Source of the DNA: Yersinia canariae
GTDB lineage: Bacteria; Pseudomonadota; Gammaproteobacteria; Enterobacterales; Enterobacteriaceae
Reading direction: 5' to 3'
Assembly (NCBI RefSeq): GCF_009831415.1
Contig: NZ_CP043727.1
Coordinates: 3,720,001 to 3,784,000, forward strand
DNA: 64,000 bases
The notes under the pieces are model-generated. The model did no database searches and was not told where the DNA came from. It was given only the letters and a program-made list of their open reading frames with translations. Of the stretch, positions 36,859-48,843 are shown piece by piece (within the stretch, counting starts at the first letter, position 1; every line of letters starts with the position of its first letter). The translations under genes were made by a program, and so were the position numbers.

Positions 36859-37521
36859 TCATTTCAGGACGACAGTCTTAACACCGTCGGCAGTACCAAT
36901 CAATGCCACATCAGCACCACGATTGGCAAATAGCCCAACAGTGACAACCCCGGCGATACCATTAATTTTATTTTCTAACGCAATGGCATCCAAAATAGTC
37001 AGATTATGAACATCTAAAATAATGTTGCCATTATCAGTCACGACATTCTGACGATATTCAGGTAGCCCACCCAATTTGACCAGCTCGCGGGCGACATAAG
37101 AACGCGCCATTGGGATAACTTCGACCGGCAGCGGGAACTTACCCAACACACCGACCTGCTTAGAGGCATCGGCAATACAGATAAACTTACGAGCAATAGC
37201 CGCAATGATTTTCTCGCGAGTCAGTGCTGCACCGCCGCCTTTTATCATCTGCATTTGATCATTAATTTCATCAGCGCCATCGACATAGATATCCAACACA
37301 TCGACTTCGTTGCAATCAAATACCTGAATGCCATAACTTTTTAGCTTGGCGGTAGAGGCGTCTGAGCTGGAAACTGCCCCTTCAATTTGATTTTTGATAG
37401 AGCCAAGGGCATCAATAAAATGTGCCGCAGTAGAGCCAGTGCCGACCCCCACGATAGTGCCGGGTTTAACATAATCTAATGCTGCCCAGCCCACTGCTTT
37501 TTTAAGTTCATCCTGAGTCAT
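36859..37521 (-). CDS. rpiA: Ribose-5-phosphate isomerase A
   Basis: 220 residues. Interconverts ribose-5-phosphate and ribulose-5-phosphate. Landmarks: [35 protein letters not shown] (catalytic Asp), [12 protein letters not shown] (catalytic Glu), [14 protein letters not shown]. The start at 37521 ([12 protein letters not shown]) is set by alignment; 24 extra codons upstream lack similarity. It is divergent from argP. Confidence 0.96.
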   Translation of the reverse strand: MTQDELKKAVGWAALDYVKPGTIVGVGTGSTAAHFIDALGSIKNQIEGAVSSSDASTAKLKSYGIQVFDCNEVDVLDIYVDGADEINDQMQMIKGGGAALTREKIIAAIARKFICIADASKQVGVLGKFPLPVEVIPMARSYVARELVKLGGLPEYRQNVVTDNGNIILDVHNLTILDAIALENKINGIAGVVTVGLFANRGADVALIGTADGVKTVVLK

Positions 37522-37741
37522 GGTATGTTCACGCCTTGATGTGAAAGAAAACCTGACGTCATTATAGAGCATATACGTGATAAAACATCGCAATAAAGCC
37601 CGCCTGCAAGGTGGTTAATTTTAGCTAGATCACAGTTATGTCGGTTTATTTGTGGCGAGCCTTGCGGCATTCCAACATAGAAAAATGCTCAAAATGTGGC
37701 ATAGTGCGGTATTAACTTAAATATTTGGAGAGATGACTCCG

Positions 37742-38635
37742 ATGAAACGCCCAGACTACCGTACGCTACAAGCGCTGGACGCGGTGATCCGTGAGCGCGG
37801 TTTTGAACGCGCTGCACAAAAGCTCTGTATCACCCAATCGGCGGTATCTCAGCGCATTAAGCAGTTGGAAAACCTGTTTGGTCAGCCGCTGTTGGTGCGC
37901 ACTGTGCCCCCCCGACCAACGGAACAAGGGCAGAAATTGCTCGCCTTGCTGCATCAGGTTGAATTGCTGGAAGAAGAGTGGCTCGGCAATGATAACGGCG
38001 GGGATACTCCGCTATTGCTGTCATTGGCGGTCAACGCCGACAGCCTGGCAACTTGGCTATTACCGGCGTTAAAATCGGTATTGGTAGACTCCCCTATTCG
38101 GCTGAATTTACAAGTCGAAGATGAAACCCGAACTCAAGAACGGCTGCGCCGTGGTGAGGTTGTGGGCGCGGTCAGTATCCAACCTCAACCGCTTCCCAGC
38201 TGCTTAGTCGATCAACTCGGCGCACTGGATTATCTGTTTGTCGCATCCAAACCCTTTGCCGAACGTTACTTCCCCAATGGCGTGACCCGCTCAGCATTGC
38301 TGAAAGCGCCAGCGGTGGCTTTTGACCATTTGGATGATATGCATCAGGCGTTTTTGCAGCAAAATTTCGATTTATCGCCGGGGAGTGTGCCCTGCCATAT
38401 CGTTAATTCGTCAGAAGCATTTGTGCAGTTGGCAAGGCAAGGCACCACCTGCTGTATGATCCCGCATCTGCAAATCGAAAAAGAGCTGGCATCCGGTGAG
38501 CTAATTAATCTGACGCCGGGGTTATTGCAGCGGCGAATGTTGTTCTGGCATCGATTTGCGCCAGAAAGCCGGACGATGAGGAAGGTTACTGACGCCCTGT
38601 TATCTTACGGGCGTCAGGTATTACGGCAAGACTAG
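37742..38635 (+). CDS. argP: LysR-type regulator ArgP
   Basis: 297 residues. Activates argO in response to arginine, repressed by lysine. The HTH is near residues 5-65 ([38 protein letters not shown]), the effector domain follows (about 90-290). The start is at 37742 ([10 protein letters not shown]); GGAGAG lies nine bases upstream; the ATG at 37733 would give three extra residues. Its likely target argO lies 1 kb away on the opposite strand. Confidence 0.95.
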   Translation: MKRPDYRTLQALDAVIRERGFERAAQKLCITQSAVSQRIKQLENLFGQPLLVRTVPPRPTEQGQKLLALLHQVELLEEEWLGNDNGGDTPLLLSLAVNADSLATWLLPALKSVLVDSPIRLNLQVEDETRTQERLRRGEVVGAVSIQPQPLPSCLVDQLGALDYLFVASKPFAERYFPNGVTRSALLKAPAVAFDHLDDMHQAFLQQNFDLSPGSVPCHIVNSSEAFVQLARQGTTCCMIPHLQIEKELASGELINLTPGLLQRRMLFWHRFAPESRTMRKVTDALLSYGRQVLRQD

Positions 38636-38636
38636 C

Positions 38637-39392
38637 TTATTTAGCAGCAGTTGTCGGCGTGTTAGCACTGGTTTTCAGTTCAAACACGACATCAACTTGA
38701 TCATCAAAATGGATGGTCTGCTGTTCGTAAGTTTGAGCAGCATCATTAGCTGGTGCGGCTTCAGCACTCTTGAACATGCGCGCTACCGGCATTGGCTGGT
38801 AGTTAGCGACATGATAGCGAATGCTGTAAACCGGCCCCAGTTTAACCTTAAATCCTTCGGCCAGAGACCCCGCCTGGCTAATGGCATTCTCGATAGCTTT
38901 TTTACGTGCTTGCTCACGGTAAGTCTCCGGATTAGCCACACCCAGTTCCACAGCACGAATCTCATTTAGGCCCGATTTTAGCGCCCCATCCAGTAACTCA
39001 TTCAATTTATCAAGCTGGCGCAGTGTCACCTGAACCTGACGCACCGCACGGTAGCCTTTCAATACCGCCTCACCGGTTTTCTGGTAATCGTATTCAGGTT
39101 GGGTACGGATATTGGCAGCATTGATATCTTTTTTATCAATGCCACTTTTACGTAGGAAATCAAAATATTGCGCTACACGGGTATCCGCCTGCTTTTTAGC
39201 ATCAGCCGCATCTTTGGCAGATACGCTGACTTCAATAGCAATAGTGGCGATATCTGGAGTCGCATCAACACTGGCGGTGCCGGAGGTGACAACATGCGGC
39301 CCTTCTGGCACTTCGGCGGCTTGAACTTGTAGCGCCAAAGGTAACGTCCCTAATCCCATCATTGCGGCCAAAGCCAATGTCTTCAACTTCAC
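38637..39392 (-). CDS. yggE: SIMPL-domain periplasmic protein YggE
   Basis: 251 residues. Signal peptide at 1-25 (LKTLALAAMMGLG, cleavage near VQAAEV) and one SIMPL domain (VTSGTASVDATPDIATIAIEVSVSAKD). YggE is linked to oxidative stress tolerance; mechanism unknown. The start is GTG at 39392 because AGGAGG lies four bases upstream and it matches E. coli YggE; upstream ATGs lack a site. It separates argP from argO. Confidence 0.92.
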   Translation of the reverse strand: MKLKTLALAAMMGLGTLPLALQVQAAEVPEGPHVVTSGTASVDATPDIATIAIEVSVSAKDAADAKKQADTRVAQYFDFLRKSGIDKKDINAANIRTQPEYDYQKTGEAVLKGYRAVRQVQVTLRQLDKLNELLDGALKSGLNEIRAVELGVANPETYREQARKKAIENAISQAGSLAEGFKVKLGPVYSIRYHVANYQPMPVARMFKSAEAAPANDAAQTYEQQTIHFDDQVDVVFELKTSANTPTTAAK

Positions 39393-39594
39393 GGAGCCTC
39401 CTAAAATATGCATGACAAATAAATCTGTTGCCATTAGATAACCAGTGAATTCAATTAGTCACAAATATATTTGCAGTTAATTACACTCGTTGGCATCTCA
39501 TTGACAAGGTGATTCATTCGCCGTCGGTAATCCTATTAACACATCAACCGTAGCATATCTTACGAAGCATGAGATTCAGATTAGTGATAAAAAT

Positions 39595-40212
39595 TCACAG
39601 GTTTAATCCCTGTTGTGCCAACTGAAAAGCAATAAACCACATCACGCCGCCCACCAGCAAATTGATCACTCGCTGTGAGCTTGGGCGATTCAGCCATGGT
39701 GATAACCACGCCGCGAGGAGTGCCAGAGCAAAAAACCAGGTAACTGATGCACTCACCGCCCCCAAAGCAAACCAAGGCCGAACATCCGGTAATAACTGCC
39801 CTCCCAAGCTCCCCAGCACCACAAAGGTATCCAGATAGACATGCGGGTTAAGCCAGGTTACTGCTAATAGTGTGACGATGATGGGCCAGCGCCCCTGAGC
39901 ACCCGCGCCAGCAGAGGATGAGGAATTCCCTCCCCGCCAGGCGGCTACCAGTGCTCCCCAGCCATACCACAACAAAAATGCCACTCCACCCCAAGTGACC
40001 AGTGCCAACAACAATGGTGAGCGGCTCAATAAAGCGCTGCCGCCAAAAATACCGGCGCAAATCAAGATGATGTCACTGAGAGCACAAAGTCCGGCGCTCA
40101 TTAGGTGGTGTTGCCGCTTAATGCCCTGATTCATCACAAAAGCATTTTGTGGCCCAAGGGGTAAAATCATGGCGGCGCTGAGGGCAAAACCTTGCAAATA
40201 GACAGCTAACAT
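39595..40212 (-). CDS. argO: Arginine exporter ArgO
   Basis: 205 residues, LysE family, with six predicted spans. Exports arginine and canavanine. Family motif [18 protein letters not shown] and [16 protein letters not shown] are clear. In E. coli argO is switched on by ArgP and arginine, and argP is a near neighbour here. Start at ATG 40212 has GGTAACAGT before it (a moderate site). Confidence 0.94.
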   Translation of the reverse strand: MLAVYLQGFALSAAMILPLGPQNAFVMNQGIKRQHHLMSAGLCALSDIILICAGIFGGSALLSRSPLLLALVTWGGVAFLLWYGWGALVAAWRGGNSSSSAGAGAQGRWPIIVTLLAVTWLNPHVYLDTFVVLGSLGGQLLPDVRPWFALGAVSASVTWFFALALLAAWLSPWLNRPSSQRVINLLVGGVMWFIAFQLAQQGLNL

Positions 40213-40378
40213 ACTGTTACCTTTAAATAATCCTCAGTATTGACCGAGGAAATAGGAAAGCGATTAGCTGCATATTACGGGGAGATAATCATCAGAGGAA
40301 ATTGATATTTCTTATCAACTATAAGTAAAACTAATAATCAGCGAATAGAGGCGGGTGTGAGGGAAAAAAATGAGAGAA

Positions 40379-40399
40379 ACGGGCCTAATAACAGCCCGT
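40379..40399 (-). terminator. Terminator of mscS
   Basis: On the minus strand ACGGGC pairs with GCCCGT, followed by TTCTCTCATTTTTTT, 18 bases after the mscS stop. Confidence 0.7.
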
Positions 40400-40416
40400 A
40401 TCGACATCATTTATTT

Positions 40417-41286
40417 TTATGCTGGCGTATTAGATTCTGCAGTTGCGACCTGATGCAAATGCACATCCATCTGCGGGTAAGGAATACCGATTTTATTGGC
40501 ATCCAGCGCGCGTTTGAAGTTCTCCATCAGATCCCAATACACATCCATTGCATCGCCATTGGTGGTCCAGACACGCACAGTGAAGTTTAATGACGAAGCC
40601 GCCATCTCATTCAGGCGCACGGTAACCCCCTTGTCATGCATGATGCGAGTATCAGCTGCAATGATGTCACCCAGCACTTTCTTCACTACATCAATATCAG
40701 CATCATAGGCAACGCCGATGACCATATCAGTACGGCGATTAGGTTCACGGCTTGTATTGATTATGTTGTTAGCAATAATTTTGCCATTCGGCACCACAAT
40801 AATTTTGTCGTCAACAGTACGGAGAGTGGTTGAGAAAATCTGCACCTGTACCACAGTCCCGGCGACACCGCCCAGATCAACATACTCACCCGCTTTAAAC
40901 GGACGGAAGGCCACTAGCAATACACCCGCAGCAAAGTTGGACAGTGAGCCTTGTAGCGCCAAACCCACAGCCAAACCGGCAGCACCAATGACCGCAATCA
41001 CCGACGCGGTTTGTACCCCAAGACGGCCAAGCACTGCCACAATGGTAAAGGCCAGAATACTGTAGCGCGCCATGGCCGCCAGAAAATCAGCAACCGTGAT
41101 ATCAATACCACGTAATTTCATGACTCGGCCAAGCATGCCCGAAACGACCTTGGCAATGATCGAGCCGACAATCAGGATCAACAACGCCGCAACAAGATTG
41201 ACGGCATATTGAATCAGTAAATCTTGATTATCAACAAACCAGGTACTGGCTTCATTGATGCTATCAACTACGTTTAGTTCTTCCAT
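40417..41286 (-). CDS. mscS: Small-conductance mechanosensitive channel MscS
   Basis: 289 residues. A homoheptameric channel that opens upon hypo-osmotic shock. Three membrane spans near 28-55, 65-85 and 95-128; the pore helix has [20 protein letters not shown], and the beta domain starts [12 protein letters not shown]. The start at 41286 ([10 protein letters not shown]) is chosen since TAGGA lies eight bases upstream and it aligns with the E. coli start; MVK three codons upstream is an alternative. Confidence 0.95.
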   Translation of the reverse strand: MEELNVVDSINEASTWFVDNQDLLIQYAVNLVAALLILIVGSIIAKVVSGMLGRVMKLRGIDITVADFLAAMARYSILAFTIVAVLGRLGVQTASVIAVIGAAGLAVGLALQGSLSNFAAGVLLVAFRPFKAGEYVDLGGVAGTVVQVQIFSTTLRTVDDKIIVVPNGKIIANNIINTSREPNRRTDMVIGVAYDADIDVVKKVLGDIIAADTRIMHDKGVTVRLNEMAASSLNFTVRVWTTNGDAMDVYWDLMENFKRALDANKIGIPYPQMDVHLHQVATAESNTPA

Positions 41287-41519
41287 TTTAACCATCCTAC
41301 AAAAAACTCCCCACAGGGGAGATTGCGCAAAAATCACCACCAATTGATGACTAATATGGCAGTCATACCTGCTTAGGGTAACGAACAATAGGATGTGTTG
41401 CCAATTTTGATAGTAATAAATAAATATCAAGACTCTTGCTTGAAGCTTTATCAGTAAGTTTTCAACTCATAGAAAAAACAGATTATTTATAGAATAAACA
41501 TTGTCTGGAGAAATTTAGC
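41287..41519. other. mscS - phosphatase divergent intergenic region
   Basis: AT-rich stretch with promoters of both genes. CTGGAGAAATTTAGC directly before 41520 is the phosphatase ribosome binding site. No operator was recognised. Confidence 0.4.
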
Positions 41520-42503
41520 ATGAGGAGGTTAGGCCATCCCGTTCACTCATTAAGAGAAAAATTCATGCCGAGAATTAGACAACCCAACCTGACCCTCAAC
41601 CTCAATCTGAATCTGAATCTGAATCTGAATCTGAATCCTATTAAAGATAGCCGGCCCAAAACAGACACCGAAAACCTACTCGAGTCACTGAAAAACCATC
41701 AGAAAGATTTAATATGGCAAGATAGCAGTCAAACAATAATAAAACAGGAATATCAAAGATATACAGACATCATCACACCGAAGGAAACCGCCATCATAGC
41801 ACCCAATAATATTGCTCTACCCGCTAACCATATACGGCTAGGAACAGATAAAGGGGTGATACGTAGCCAGTATCCTACGGCTTCTGGCGTCGATGATTTT
41901 AAAGCGATGCTGGCAGAAAAACGCGTGACCTTAGTCGTCGTTATTGCTGATAACAATATGTTGGATAATCCATTCGGAACATATCAATCACCGCATCCGA
42001 CTTATTTCAGACAGGGGGAAATTGAGAAAGACTTGATATCCTGGATACCAAAGCAAACAGATAATATTGATATTGACGCCTATGAGATGAAATTGAAAGA
42101 TGCCAACAATAAAACAATACCAATAAATATCGTTCATATCAAAAACTGGCAAGATCATACTTCGTTCGACAAAGACGCGATACGGACATTAGCTGAAATG
42201 GTGACACAACTACACCAACTGGCACTTAATAACTTCAAAAAACAGGGCAGTCAAGCCGTTGATGCTGAGTGCAAAGCACTTCCAGTGATTCATTGTAGTG
42301 CTGGTGTTGGGCGTACCGGGCAACTTATCGCCGCGATGGAATTGACCAACCCAAAATCATCACAAAGCCTGGAATCAATAATTAAAACTCTGCGTGAACA
42401 AGGAGGGCCGGATATGGTGCAGACGGAAGATCAAATGAAGGCATTAATTGATTTAGCTGACATGGTTGGCAAGCCGTTATGGGCTAAAGACGAGCGAAGG
42501 TAA
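41520..42503 (+). CDS. YopH-like protein tyrosine phosphatase
   Basis: 327 residues. Residues about 98-325 align with the phosphatase domain of YopH: HIRLGTDKGVIRSQYP, MLAEKR, PTYFRQ, then NWQDHT, and the P-loop HCSAGVGRTGQ with nucleophile Cys-259 and Arg-265. Gln-301 and Gln-305 (MVQTEDQM) match the YopH Q-loop. The WPD loop reads WQD (210-212): the Asp general acid stays, Pro is replaced by Gln. The chaperone-binding N-terminal part of YopH is not seen; residues 24-40 are Asn-Leu repeats. Phosphatase activity is likely, secretion unknown. It sits alone between mscS and fbaA, AT-rich compared with its neighbours. Start chosen at 41520 since GGAGA lies nine bases before; the ATG at 41565 has a weaker site. 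Confidence 0.85.
   Translation: MRRLGHPVHSLREKFMPRIRQPNLTLNLNLNLNLNLNLNPIKDSRPKTDTENLLESLKNHQKDLIWQDSSQTIIKQEYQRYTDIITPKETAIIAPNNIALPANHIRLGTDKGVIRSQYPTASGVDDFKAMLAEKRVTLVVVIADNNMLDNPFGTYQSPHPTYFRQGEIEKDLISWIPKQTDNIDIDAYEMKLKDANNKTIPINIVHIKNWQDHTSFDKDAIRTLAEMVTQLHQLALNNFKKQGSQAVDAECKALPVIHCSAGVGRTGQLIAAMELTNPKSSQSLESIIKTLREQGGPDMVQTEDQMKALIDLADMVGKPLWAKDERR
41589..41639 (+). repeat. AATCTG hexanucleotide repeat in the phosphatase gene
   Basis: Five exact AATCTG units (41604-41633), followed by AATCCT, with degenerate units (ACCCTCAACCTC) before. It codes for repeated Asn-Leu. Slippage would change the protein by two residues per unit without a frameshift. Confidence 0.85.
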
Positions 42504-42556
42504 ATAATTATCCATTTGTCGATAATGACATTTATGTATGCAAGACAGAGCCGATG

Positions 42557-42583
42557 ACGAAAAAAGGCCCCGCAGGGCCTTTC
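42557..42583 (-). terminator. Terminator between the phosphatase gene and fbaA
   Basis: AAAGGCCC-TGCG-GGGCCTTT with a T-run on the minus strand, 23 bases after the fbaA stop; its A/T flanks also suit the phosphatase gene on the other strand. Confidence 0.85.
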
Positions 42584-42606
42584 ATATCGTGTGAAGCAGT
42601 ATCGAA

Positions 42607-43683
<1,077 letters not shown>

Positions 43684-43792
43684 GTAAGTTGTCCTGTTTC
43701 GTCGACTGAAGATAGCAGCTACCCGAGAGGATAGGCCCTAAATGTAAATCGGTTAAAGCGAAACGGGCGGCTCTCGCCCCCCGTTATCTAAA

Positions 43793-44956
43793 TTACTGCT
43801 TAGCGCGCTCTTCCAGCATCACAACCGCTGGCAGTTTTTTCCCTTCTACGAACTCAAGGAAAGCACCGCCGCCAGTGGAGATATAGGAGATTTTGTCAGC
43901 AATACCGAACAAGTCGATTGCTGCCAGAGTGTCACCACCGCCTGCGATAGAGAATGCTTCACTCTCTGCAATGGCGCGAGCGACAATCTCGGTCCCTTTA
44001 CGGAAGTTAGGGAACTCGAACACACCAACCGGGCCATTCCACAGAATGGTTTTGGCGTTTTTCAGGATCTCAGCCAGACGCTCCGCAGATTCGTCGCCCA
44101 AGTCCAGAATTTGCTCATCATCTTTGATTTGATCAGCAGGTTTCAATGTTGCAGCGGCAGTTTCAGAGAACTCAGTTGCAACACGCACATCTGTAGGAAC
44201 AGGGATATCGCAAGTTTCCAGCAAGCGTTTTGCTTCTGGAATCAGGTCTGCTTCGTACAGCGATTTGCCAACATTGTGGCCTTGAGCGGCAACGAAGGTG
44301 TTCGCAATACCGCCACCAACAATCAGCTGGTCTGCAATTTTAGACAACGCACCCAGTACAGTTAGTTTGGTTGAAACTTTAGAACCGCCGACGATAGCAA
44401 CCATTGGACGCGCTGGGTTACCCAGTGCTTTGCCCAAGGCTTCCAGTTCTGCTGACAACAGCGGGCCGGCACACGCGATAGGTGCAAATTTACCCACGCC
44501 GTGAGTAGAAGCTTGCGCGCGGTGAGCAGTACCAAAAGCATCCATCACATACACATCACACAGTGCGGCATATTTTTTGGACAGAGTTTCGTCGTCTTTC
44601 TTTTCGCCTTTGTTAAAGCGAACGTTTTCCAAAACAACCAACTCGCCAGCTGCAATTTCAACGCCGTCCAGATAATCTTTCGCCAGACGTACCGGAGCAG
44701 ACAGTTTGTCTTTCAGGTAGTTAACTACTGGCAGCAAGGAGAACTCTTCGTTGTACTCGCCTTCGGTCGGGCGACCCAGGTGAGAGGTAACCATTACTTT
44801 AGCGCCTTGCTTCAGTGCCGCTTCAATTGTCGGCAGAGATGCACGGATACGCGCATCAGAAGTCACTTTGCCATCTTTTACCGGAACATTGAGGTCCGCA
44901 CGGATCAGCACACGCTTACCAGCCAGATCCAGATCGGTCATCTTAATTACAGACAT
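43793..44956 (-). CDS. pgk: Phosphoglycerate kinase
   Basis: 387 residues. Makes ATP from 1,3-bisphosphoglycerate. Landmarks: [35 protein letters not shown], the nucleotide loop GPVGVFEF, and GGGDTLAAI. Between epd (102 bases upstream) and fbaA on the same strand. Confidence 0.97.
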   Translation of the reverse strand: MSVIKMTDLDLAGKRVLIRADLNVPVKDGKVTSDARIRASLPTIEAALKQGAKVMVTSHLGRPTEGEYNEEFSLLPVVNYLKDKLSAPVRLAKDYLDGVEIAAGELVVLENVRFNKGEKKDDETLSKKYAALCDVYVMDAFGTAHRAQASTHGVGKFAPIACAGPLLSAELEALGKALGNPARPMVAIVGGSKVSTKLTVLGALSKIADQLIVGGGIANTFVAAQGHNVGKSLYEADLIPEAKRLLETCDIPVPTDVRVATEFSETAAATLKPADQIKDDEQILDLGDESAERLAEILKNAKTILWNGPVGVFEFPNFRKGTEIVARAIAESEAFSIAGGGDTLAAIDLFGIADKISYISTGGGAFLEFVEGKKLPAVVMLEERAKQ

Positions 44957-45058
44957 GGTGAATCCTCTTGTTGATTCTCTTTAAAGTTGCATAAGCTGCA
45001 CATTAACGCTGATATAACCGCAATAAATGGCGGAAAATCAATACGTTATCATGCCATA

Positions 45059-46075
45059 CTAGAAACCACTTTTGGCCATCGCCAATGTCGTATCCAACAT
45101 TCTATTGGCGAAACCCCATTCGTTATCGCACCATACCAACGTCTTAATCAGGTGCTGCCCACTGACTCGCGTCTGAGTGCAATCAACAATCGCACTGTGC
45201 GGATCATGGTTAAAATCCGTCGACACCAATGGTAATTCCGTATAGTCAACTATACCACGAAATGAACCTCTTGCTGCCTTTTGCAAAAGCTGGTTAACCT
45301 CAGTCACGCCAACCGGGCTTGTCACGCTGACGCTTAGATCAATAGCCGTTACGTTGATAGTTGGCACCCGTACCGAGATGGCCTCAAACCTGTCACAAAA
45401 CTTCGGAAAAATACGGGTAATCCCTGCCGCCAATTTAGTATCAACGGGAATAATTGACTGACTTGCTGCTCGGGTACGGCGTAAATCCTGATGATAAGCA
45501 TCAATAACAGGCTGATCATTCATTGATGAATGAATGGTGGTGACAGTGCCGGATTCGATACCATAAGCCACATCCAGCAACTGAATAATAGGAATAATAC
45601 AGTTCGTGGTACAGGACGCGTTGGAAACAATTCGGTGCTCTGCCTGTAAATCTTGATGGTTGACACCATAAACCACCGTAGCATCCAAATCATGTCCACC
45701 GGGATGGGCAAACAGCACCTTTTTGGCACCGGAGGTTAAATGCGCCTCGCCATCTGCACGGCTGCCATACACACCGCTGCAATCCAGAACAATATCAATT
45801 CCTAACTCACCCCAAGGTAACTGCCCAATCTCTGGCTGATGTATCAGCCGGATAATATCGTCCCCGACGTATAATTTGTCACATTCCTGACGAACATCCC
45901 AGGCAAACCGCCCATGGCTGGAGTCATACTTCAACAGATGGGCCATCCCTTCTGCATTAGCCAACTCATTAATCGCAACGACTGAAATCTCTGCCCGACG
46001 ACCTGATTCATACAATGCGCGTAAAACGCTACGGCCAATACGGCCAAAACCATTTATCGCTATGCGGATTGTCAT
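45059..46075 (-). CDS. epd: Erythrose-4-phosphate dehydrogenase
   Basis: 338 residues, GapA paralogue that makes erythronate-4-phosphate for pyridoxine synthesis. NAD-binding [17 protein letters not shown], catalytic Cys in [12 protein letters not shown], His in [14 protein letters not shown]. It is called epd, not gapA, from the ASCTTNCI context and position before pgk-fbaA, as in E. coli. Confidence 0.94.
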   Translation of the reverse strand: MTIRIAINGFGRIGRSVLRALYESGRRAEISVVAINELANAEGMAHLLKYDSSHGRFAWDVRQECDKLYVGDDIIRLIHQPEIGQLPWGELGIDIVLDCSGVYGSRADGEAHLTSGAKKVLFAHPGGHDLDATVVYGVNHQDLQAEHRIVSNASCTTNCIIPIIQLLDVAYGIESGTVTTIHSSMNDQPVIDAYHQDLRRTRAASQSIIPVDTKLAAGITRIFPKFCDRFEAISVRVPTINVTAIDLSVSVTSPVGVTEVNQLLQKAARGSFRGIVDYTELPLVSTDFNHDPHSAIVDCTQTRVSGQHLIKTLVWCDNEWGFANRMLDTTLAMAKSGF

Positions 46076-46307
46076 GTTACTCCCTGTTTCTGGTTATTAT
46101 CATGCAACCCCATAGCGTACTTCAGCGCACCCTAAGATGTTAATCGTCTTATCACAATTCAGCCAGAATACTCCCGGTTTTTTCCTCAGCGAAATAAACT
46201 GAAAAGGAAAACAAATCATGACTGAAACGCTTCAGCCAGAATAAACCAAACCAATCATAAAAGGAATATCTGCCTGATAAAGGGCACAATTCATCCATCA
46301 ATTGGCG

Positions 46308-46335
46308 AAAAAAAAGACCGCCGAAGCGGTCTTTT
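46308..46335 (-). terminator. Rho-independent terminator of tktA
   Basis: On the minus strand AAAAGACCGC-TTCG-GCGGTCTTTTTTTT, 79 bases after the tktA stop: a stem with tetraloop and T-run. Confidence 0.85.
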
Positions 46336-46414
46336 AACAGGTCAGTCACTGGGACTATCATCACCGTTTACAGTGATTCATAGCATTGGCAACGTCATAC
46401 TGTTTTAACAAAAA

Positions 46415-48409
46415 TTATTTCAACAGCGCCTGAGCTTTTGCCACCACGTTTTCTACGGTGAAACCAAACTCTTTGAACAGCAATTCAGCTGGAGCAGATT
46501 CACCAAAGCTGTGCATCCCCACCACTGCGCCATTCAGGCCAACATATTTGTACCAATAATCTGCAATGCCGGCTTCTACTGCAACTCGCGCGCTAACAGC
46601 AGATGGCAATACAGACTCACGGTAAGCCGCATCTTGTTTGTCGAATGCATCAGTTGATGGCATAGACACAACGCGCACTTTGCGGCCTGCGGCTGTCAAT
46701 TGATCGGCTGCTGCAACCGCCAGTTCAACTTCAGAACCCGTGGCAATAAAGATCAACTCTGGCTGACCCGCGCAATCTTTCAGCACGTAAGCGCCTTTAG
46801 AGATATTGGCTAGCTGCTCAGCAGTACGTGGCTGTTGTGCCAGGTTCTGACGAGAGAAGATAAGCGCGCTTGGGCCATCTTTACGTTCCAATGCATACTG
46901 CCATGCTACCGCAGACTCAACCTGATCACATGGACGCCAAGTGCTCATGTTTGGTGTCACACGCAAGCTTGCCATCTGCTCAACTGGCTGATGGGTTGGG
47001 CCATCCTCACCCAGACCGATAGAGTCATGGGTATAAACGAAGATGCTACGGATTTTCATCAGTGCAGCCATGCGCACCGCGTTACGAGCATATTCCACAA
47101 ACATCAGGAAGGTTGCGCCGTAAGGGATAAAACCACCGTGCAGAGCAATACCATTCATGATTGCGGACATACCAAACTCACGCACACCGTAGTGAATGTA
47201 GTTACCCGCCAAGTCTTCGCTCAGAGATTTAGAGCCAGACCAGATAGTCAGGTTGCTTGGTGCCAGGTCGGCAGAGCCGCCGAGGAATTCAGGCAACACT
47301 TTACCGAAAGCTTCCAGCGCATTTTGTGATGCTTTACGGCTAGCAATTTTGGCAGGGTTTGCTTGTAATTCTTCGATGAATTTCTTAGATTCAGCCGCCC
47401 AATTAGCGGGCAGTTCACCGCTGACGCGGCGTTTGAATTCAGCAGCCAGTTCTGGATGCGCTTTAGCATAAGCGGCGAACTTCTCATTCCAGGCAGCTTC
47501 TTTCGCCTTACCCGCTTCTTTAGCATCCCACGCGGCATAGATATCCTGTGGAATTTCGAATGCCGGGTATTTCCAGCCCAATGCTTCACGGGTCGCGGCA
47601 ACTTCATCTGCACCTAATGGTGCGCCGTGTGAATCATGGGTGCCGGCTTTCTTCGGTGAACCAAAACCGATAATGGTTTTACATATCAGCAGTGATGGTT
47701 TGTCGGTCACTTTGTGGGCTTCTTCGATGGCCGCTTTGATGGAATCAGCGTTATGACCATCAACACCACGAACCACATGCCAGCCGTAAGCTTCAAAACG
47801 GGCTGCAGTATCATCAGTGAACCAGCCTTCAACGTGGCCGTCGATGGAGATACCGTTGTCATCATAGAATGCAGTCAGTTTACCCAGCTTCATGGTACCA
47901 GCCAGGGAGCAAACTTCATGAGAGATGCCTTCCATCATGCAACCATCGCCCATAAAGGCATAGGTGTGATGATCAACAACATCATGGCCAGGGCGGTTAA
48001 ATTGCGCGCCCAGAGTGCGTTCTGCAATTGCAAAACCCACGGCATTGGCAATGCCCTGACCCAATGGGCCGGTGGTGGTTTCTACGCCAGCGGTATAACC
48101 ATATTCAGGGTGACCTGGCGTTTTAGAGTGTAATTGGCGGAAATTTTTCAGTTCTTCCATCGGCAGATCATAGCCAGTGAGATGCAGCAGGCTATAGATC
48201 AACATGGAGCCGTGACCATTCGACAAGACGAAACGGTCGCGATCAGCCCAGTGTGGATTGGTTGGATTATGGTTCAGGTAATCACGCCATAGAACTTCGG
48301 CAATATCTGCCATGCCCATAGGGGCGCCGGGGTGGCCGGAATTCGCTTTTTGCACTGCGTCCATGCTTAGTGCGCGGATCGCGTTGGCAAGCTCTTTACG
48401 AGAGGACAT
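46415..48409 (-). CDS. tktA: Transketolase 1
   Basis: 664 residues. Transfers two-carbon units in the pentose phosphate path with thiamine diphosphate. ThDP motif [18 protein letters not shown]...[35 protein letters not shown]. It precedes epd-pgk-fbaA but a terminator separates it. Supplies erythrose-4-phosphate, substrate of the neighbour Epd. Confidence 0.97.
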   Translation of the reverse strand: MSSRKELANAIRALSMDAVQKANSGHPGAPMGMADIAEVLWRDYLNHNPTNPHWADRDRFVLSNGHGSMLIYSLLHLTGYDLPMEELKNFRQLHSKTPGHPEYGYTAGVETTTGPLGQGIANAVGFAIAERTLGAQFNRPGHDVVDHHTYAFMGDGCMMEGISHEVCSLAGTMKLGKLTAFYDDNGISIDGHVEGWFTDDTAARFEAYGWHVVRGVDGHNADSIKAAIEEAHKVTDKPSLLICKTIIGFGSPKKAGTHDSHGAPLGADEVAATREALGWKYPAFEIPQDIYAAWDAKEAGKAKEAAWNEKFAAYAKAHPELAAEFKRRVSGELPANWAAESKKFIEELQANPAKIASRKASQNALEAFGKVLPEFLGGSADLAPSNLTIWSGSKSLSEDLAGNYIHYGVREFGMSAIMNGIALHGGFIPYGATFLMFVEYARNAVRMAALMKIRSIFVYTHDSIGLGEDGPTHQPVEQMASLRVTPNMSTWRPCDQVESAVAWQYALERKDGPSALIFSRQNLAQQPRTAEQLANISKGAYVLKDCAGQPELIFIATGSEVELAVAAADQLTAAGRKVRVVSMPSTDAFDKQDAAYRESVLPSAVSARVAVEAGIADYWYKYVGLNGAVVGMHSFGESAPAELLFKEFGFTVENVVAKAQALLK

Positions 48410-48843
48410 GTTTTACTCCAGGTCGGATTAAAAAAAGCGTTCAAGGTTACCATTTTCTCAGACTCAGCATTGAAACGGCAATCACTAAAACCAAATGAGC
48501 TATAACTTCCATATTTATAACCAATGGAATCTGCTGATTTTCAGAATAAAGCTATAGCTGTAACGTTCGAGGCACGTTAACCTCGCAACGTTTTTAGCCA
48601 CACAATGAGTCAATCGGGCACTCGGCGGGCTGAAACTGTCATAGATTTCGGGCAAGACCTATTGCCGACAGAGTAGAACAACTGCCGTCGATTCAACAGC
48701 TATTAATGCAATAGTTAACAAGAATGTGATAGTCATTGTTAGCACATGGTCATAAATAGATAATTGCGTCTAATGCGTTATCGTCATACATAGAAATGCC
48801 CTATTCACTGATAAAAATGGCATAACCACAGGAATAAAGTGTT
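48410..48843. other. tktA-loiP divergent intergenic region
   Basis: About 430 bases, AT-rich, holding the divergent promoters of tktA and loiP. AATAAAGTGTT directly precedes the loiP ATG. No gene, RNA or repeat could be supported. Confidence 0.4.

Noticed and set aside
46152..46364. 70-codon minus-strand frame between epd and tktA
   Set aside because: It covers the tktA terminator hairpin and has no recognisable features.
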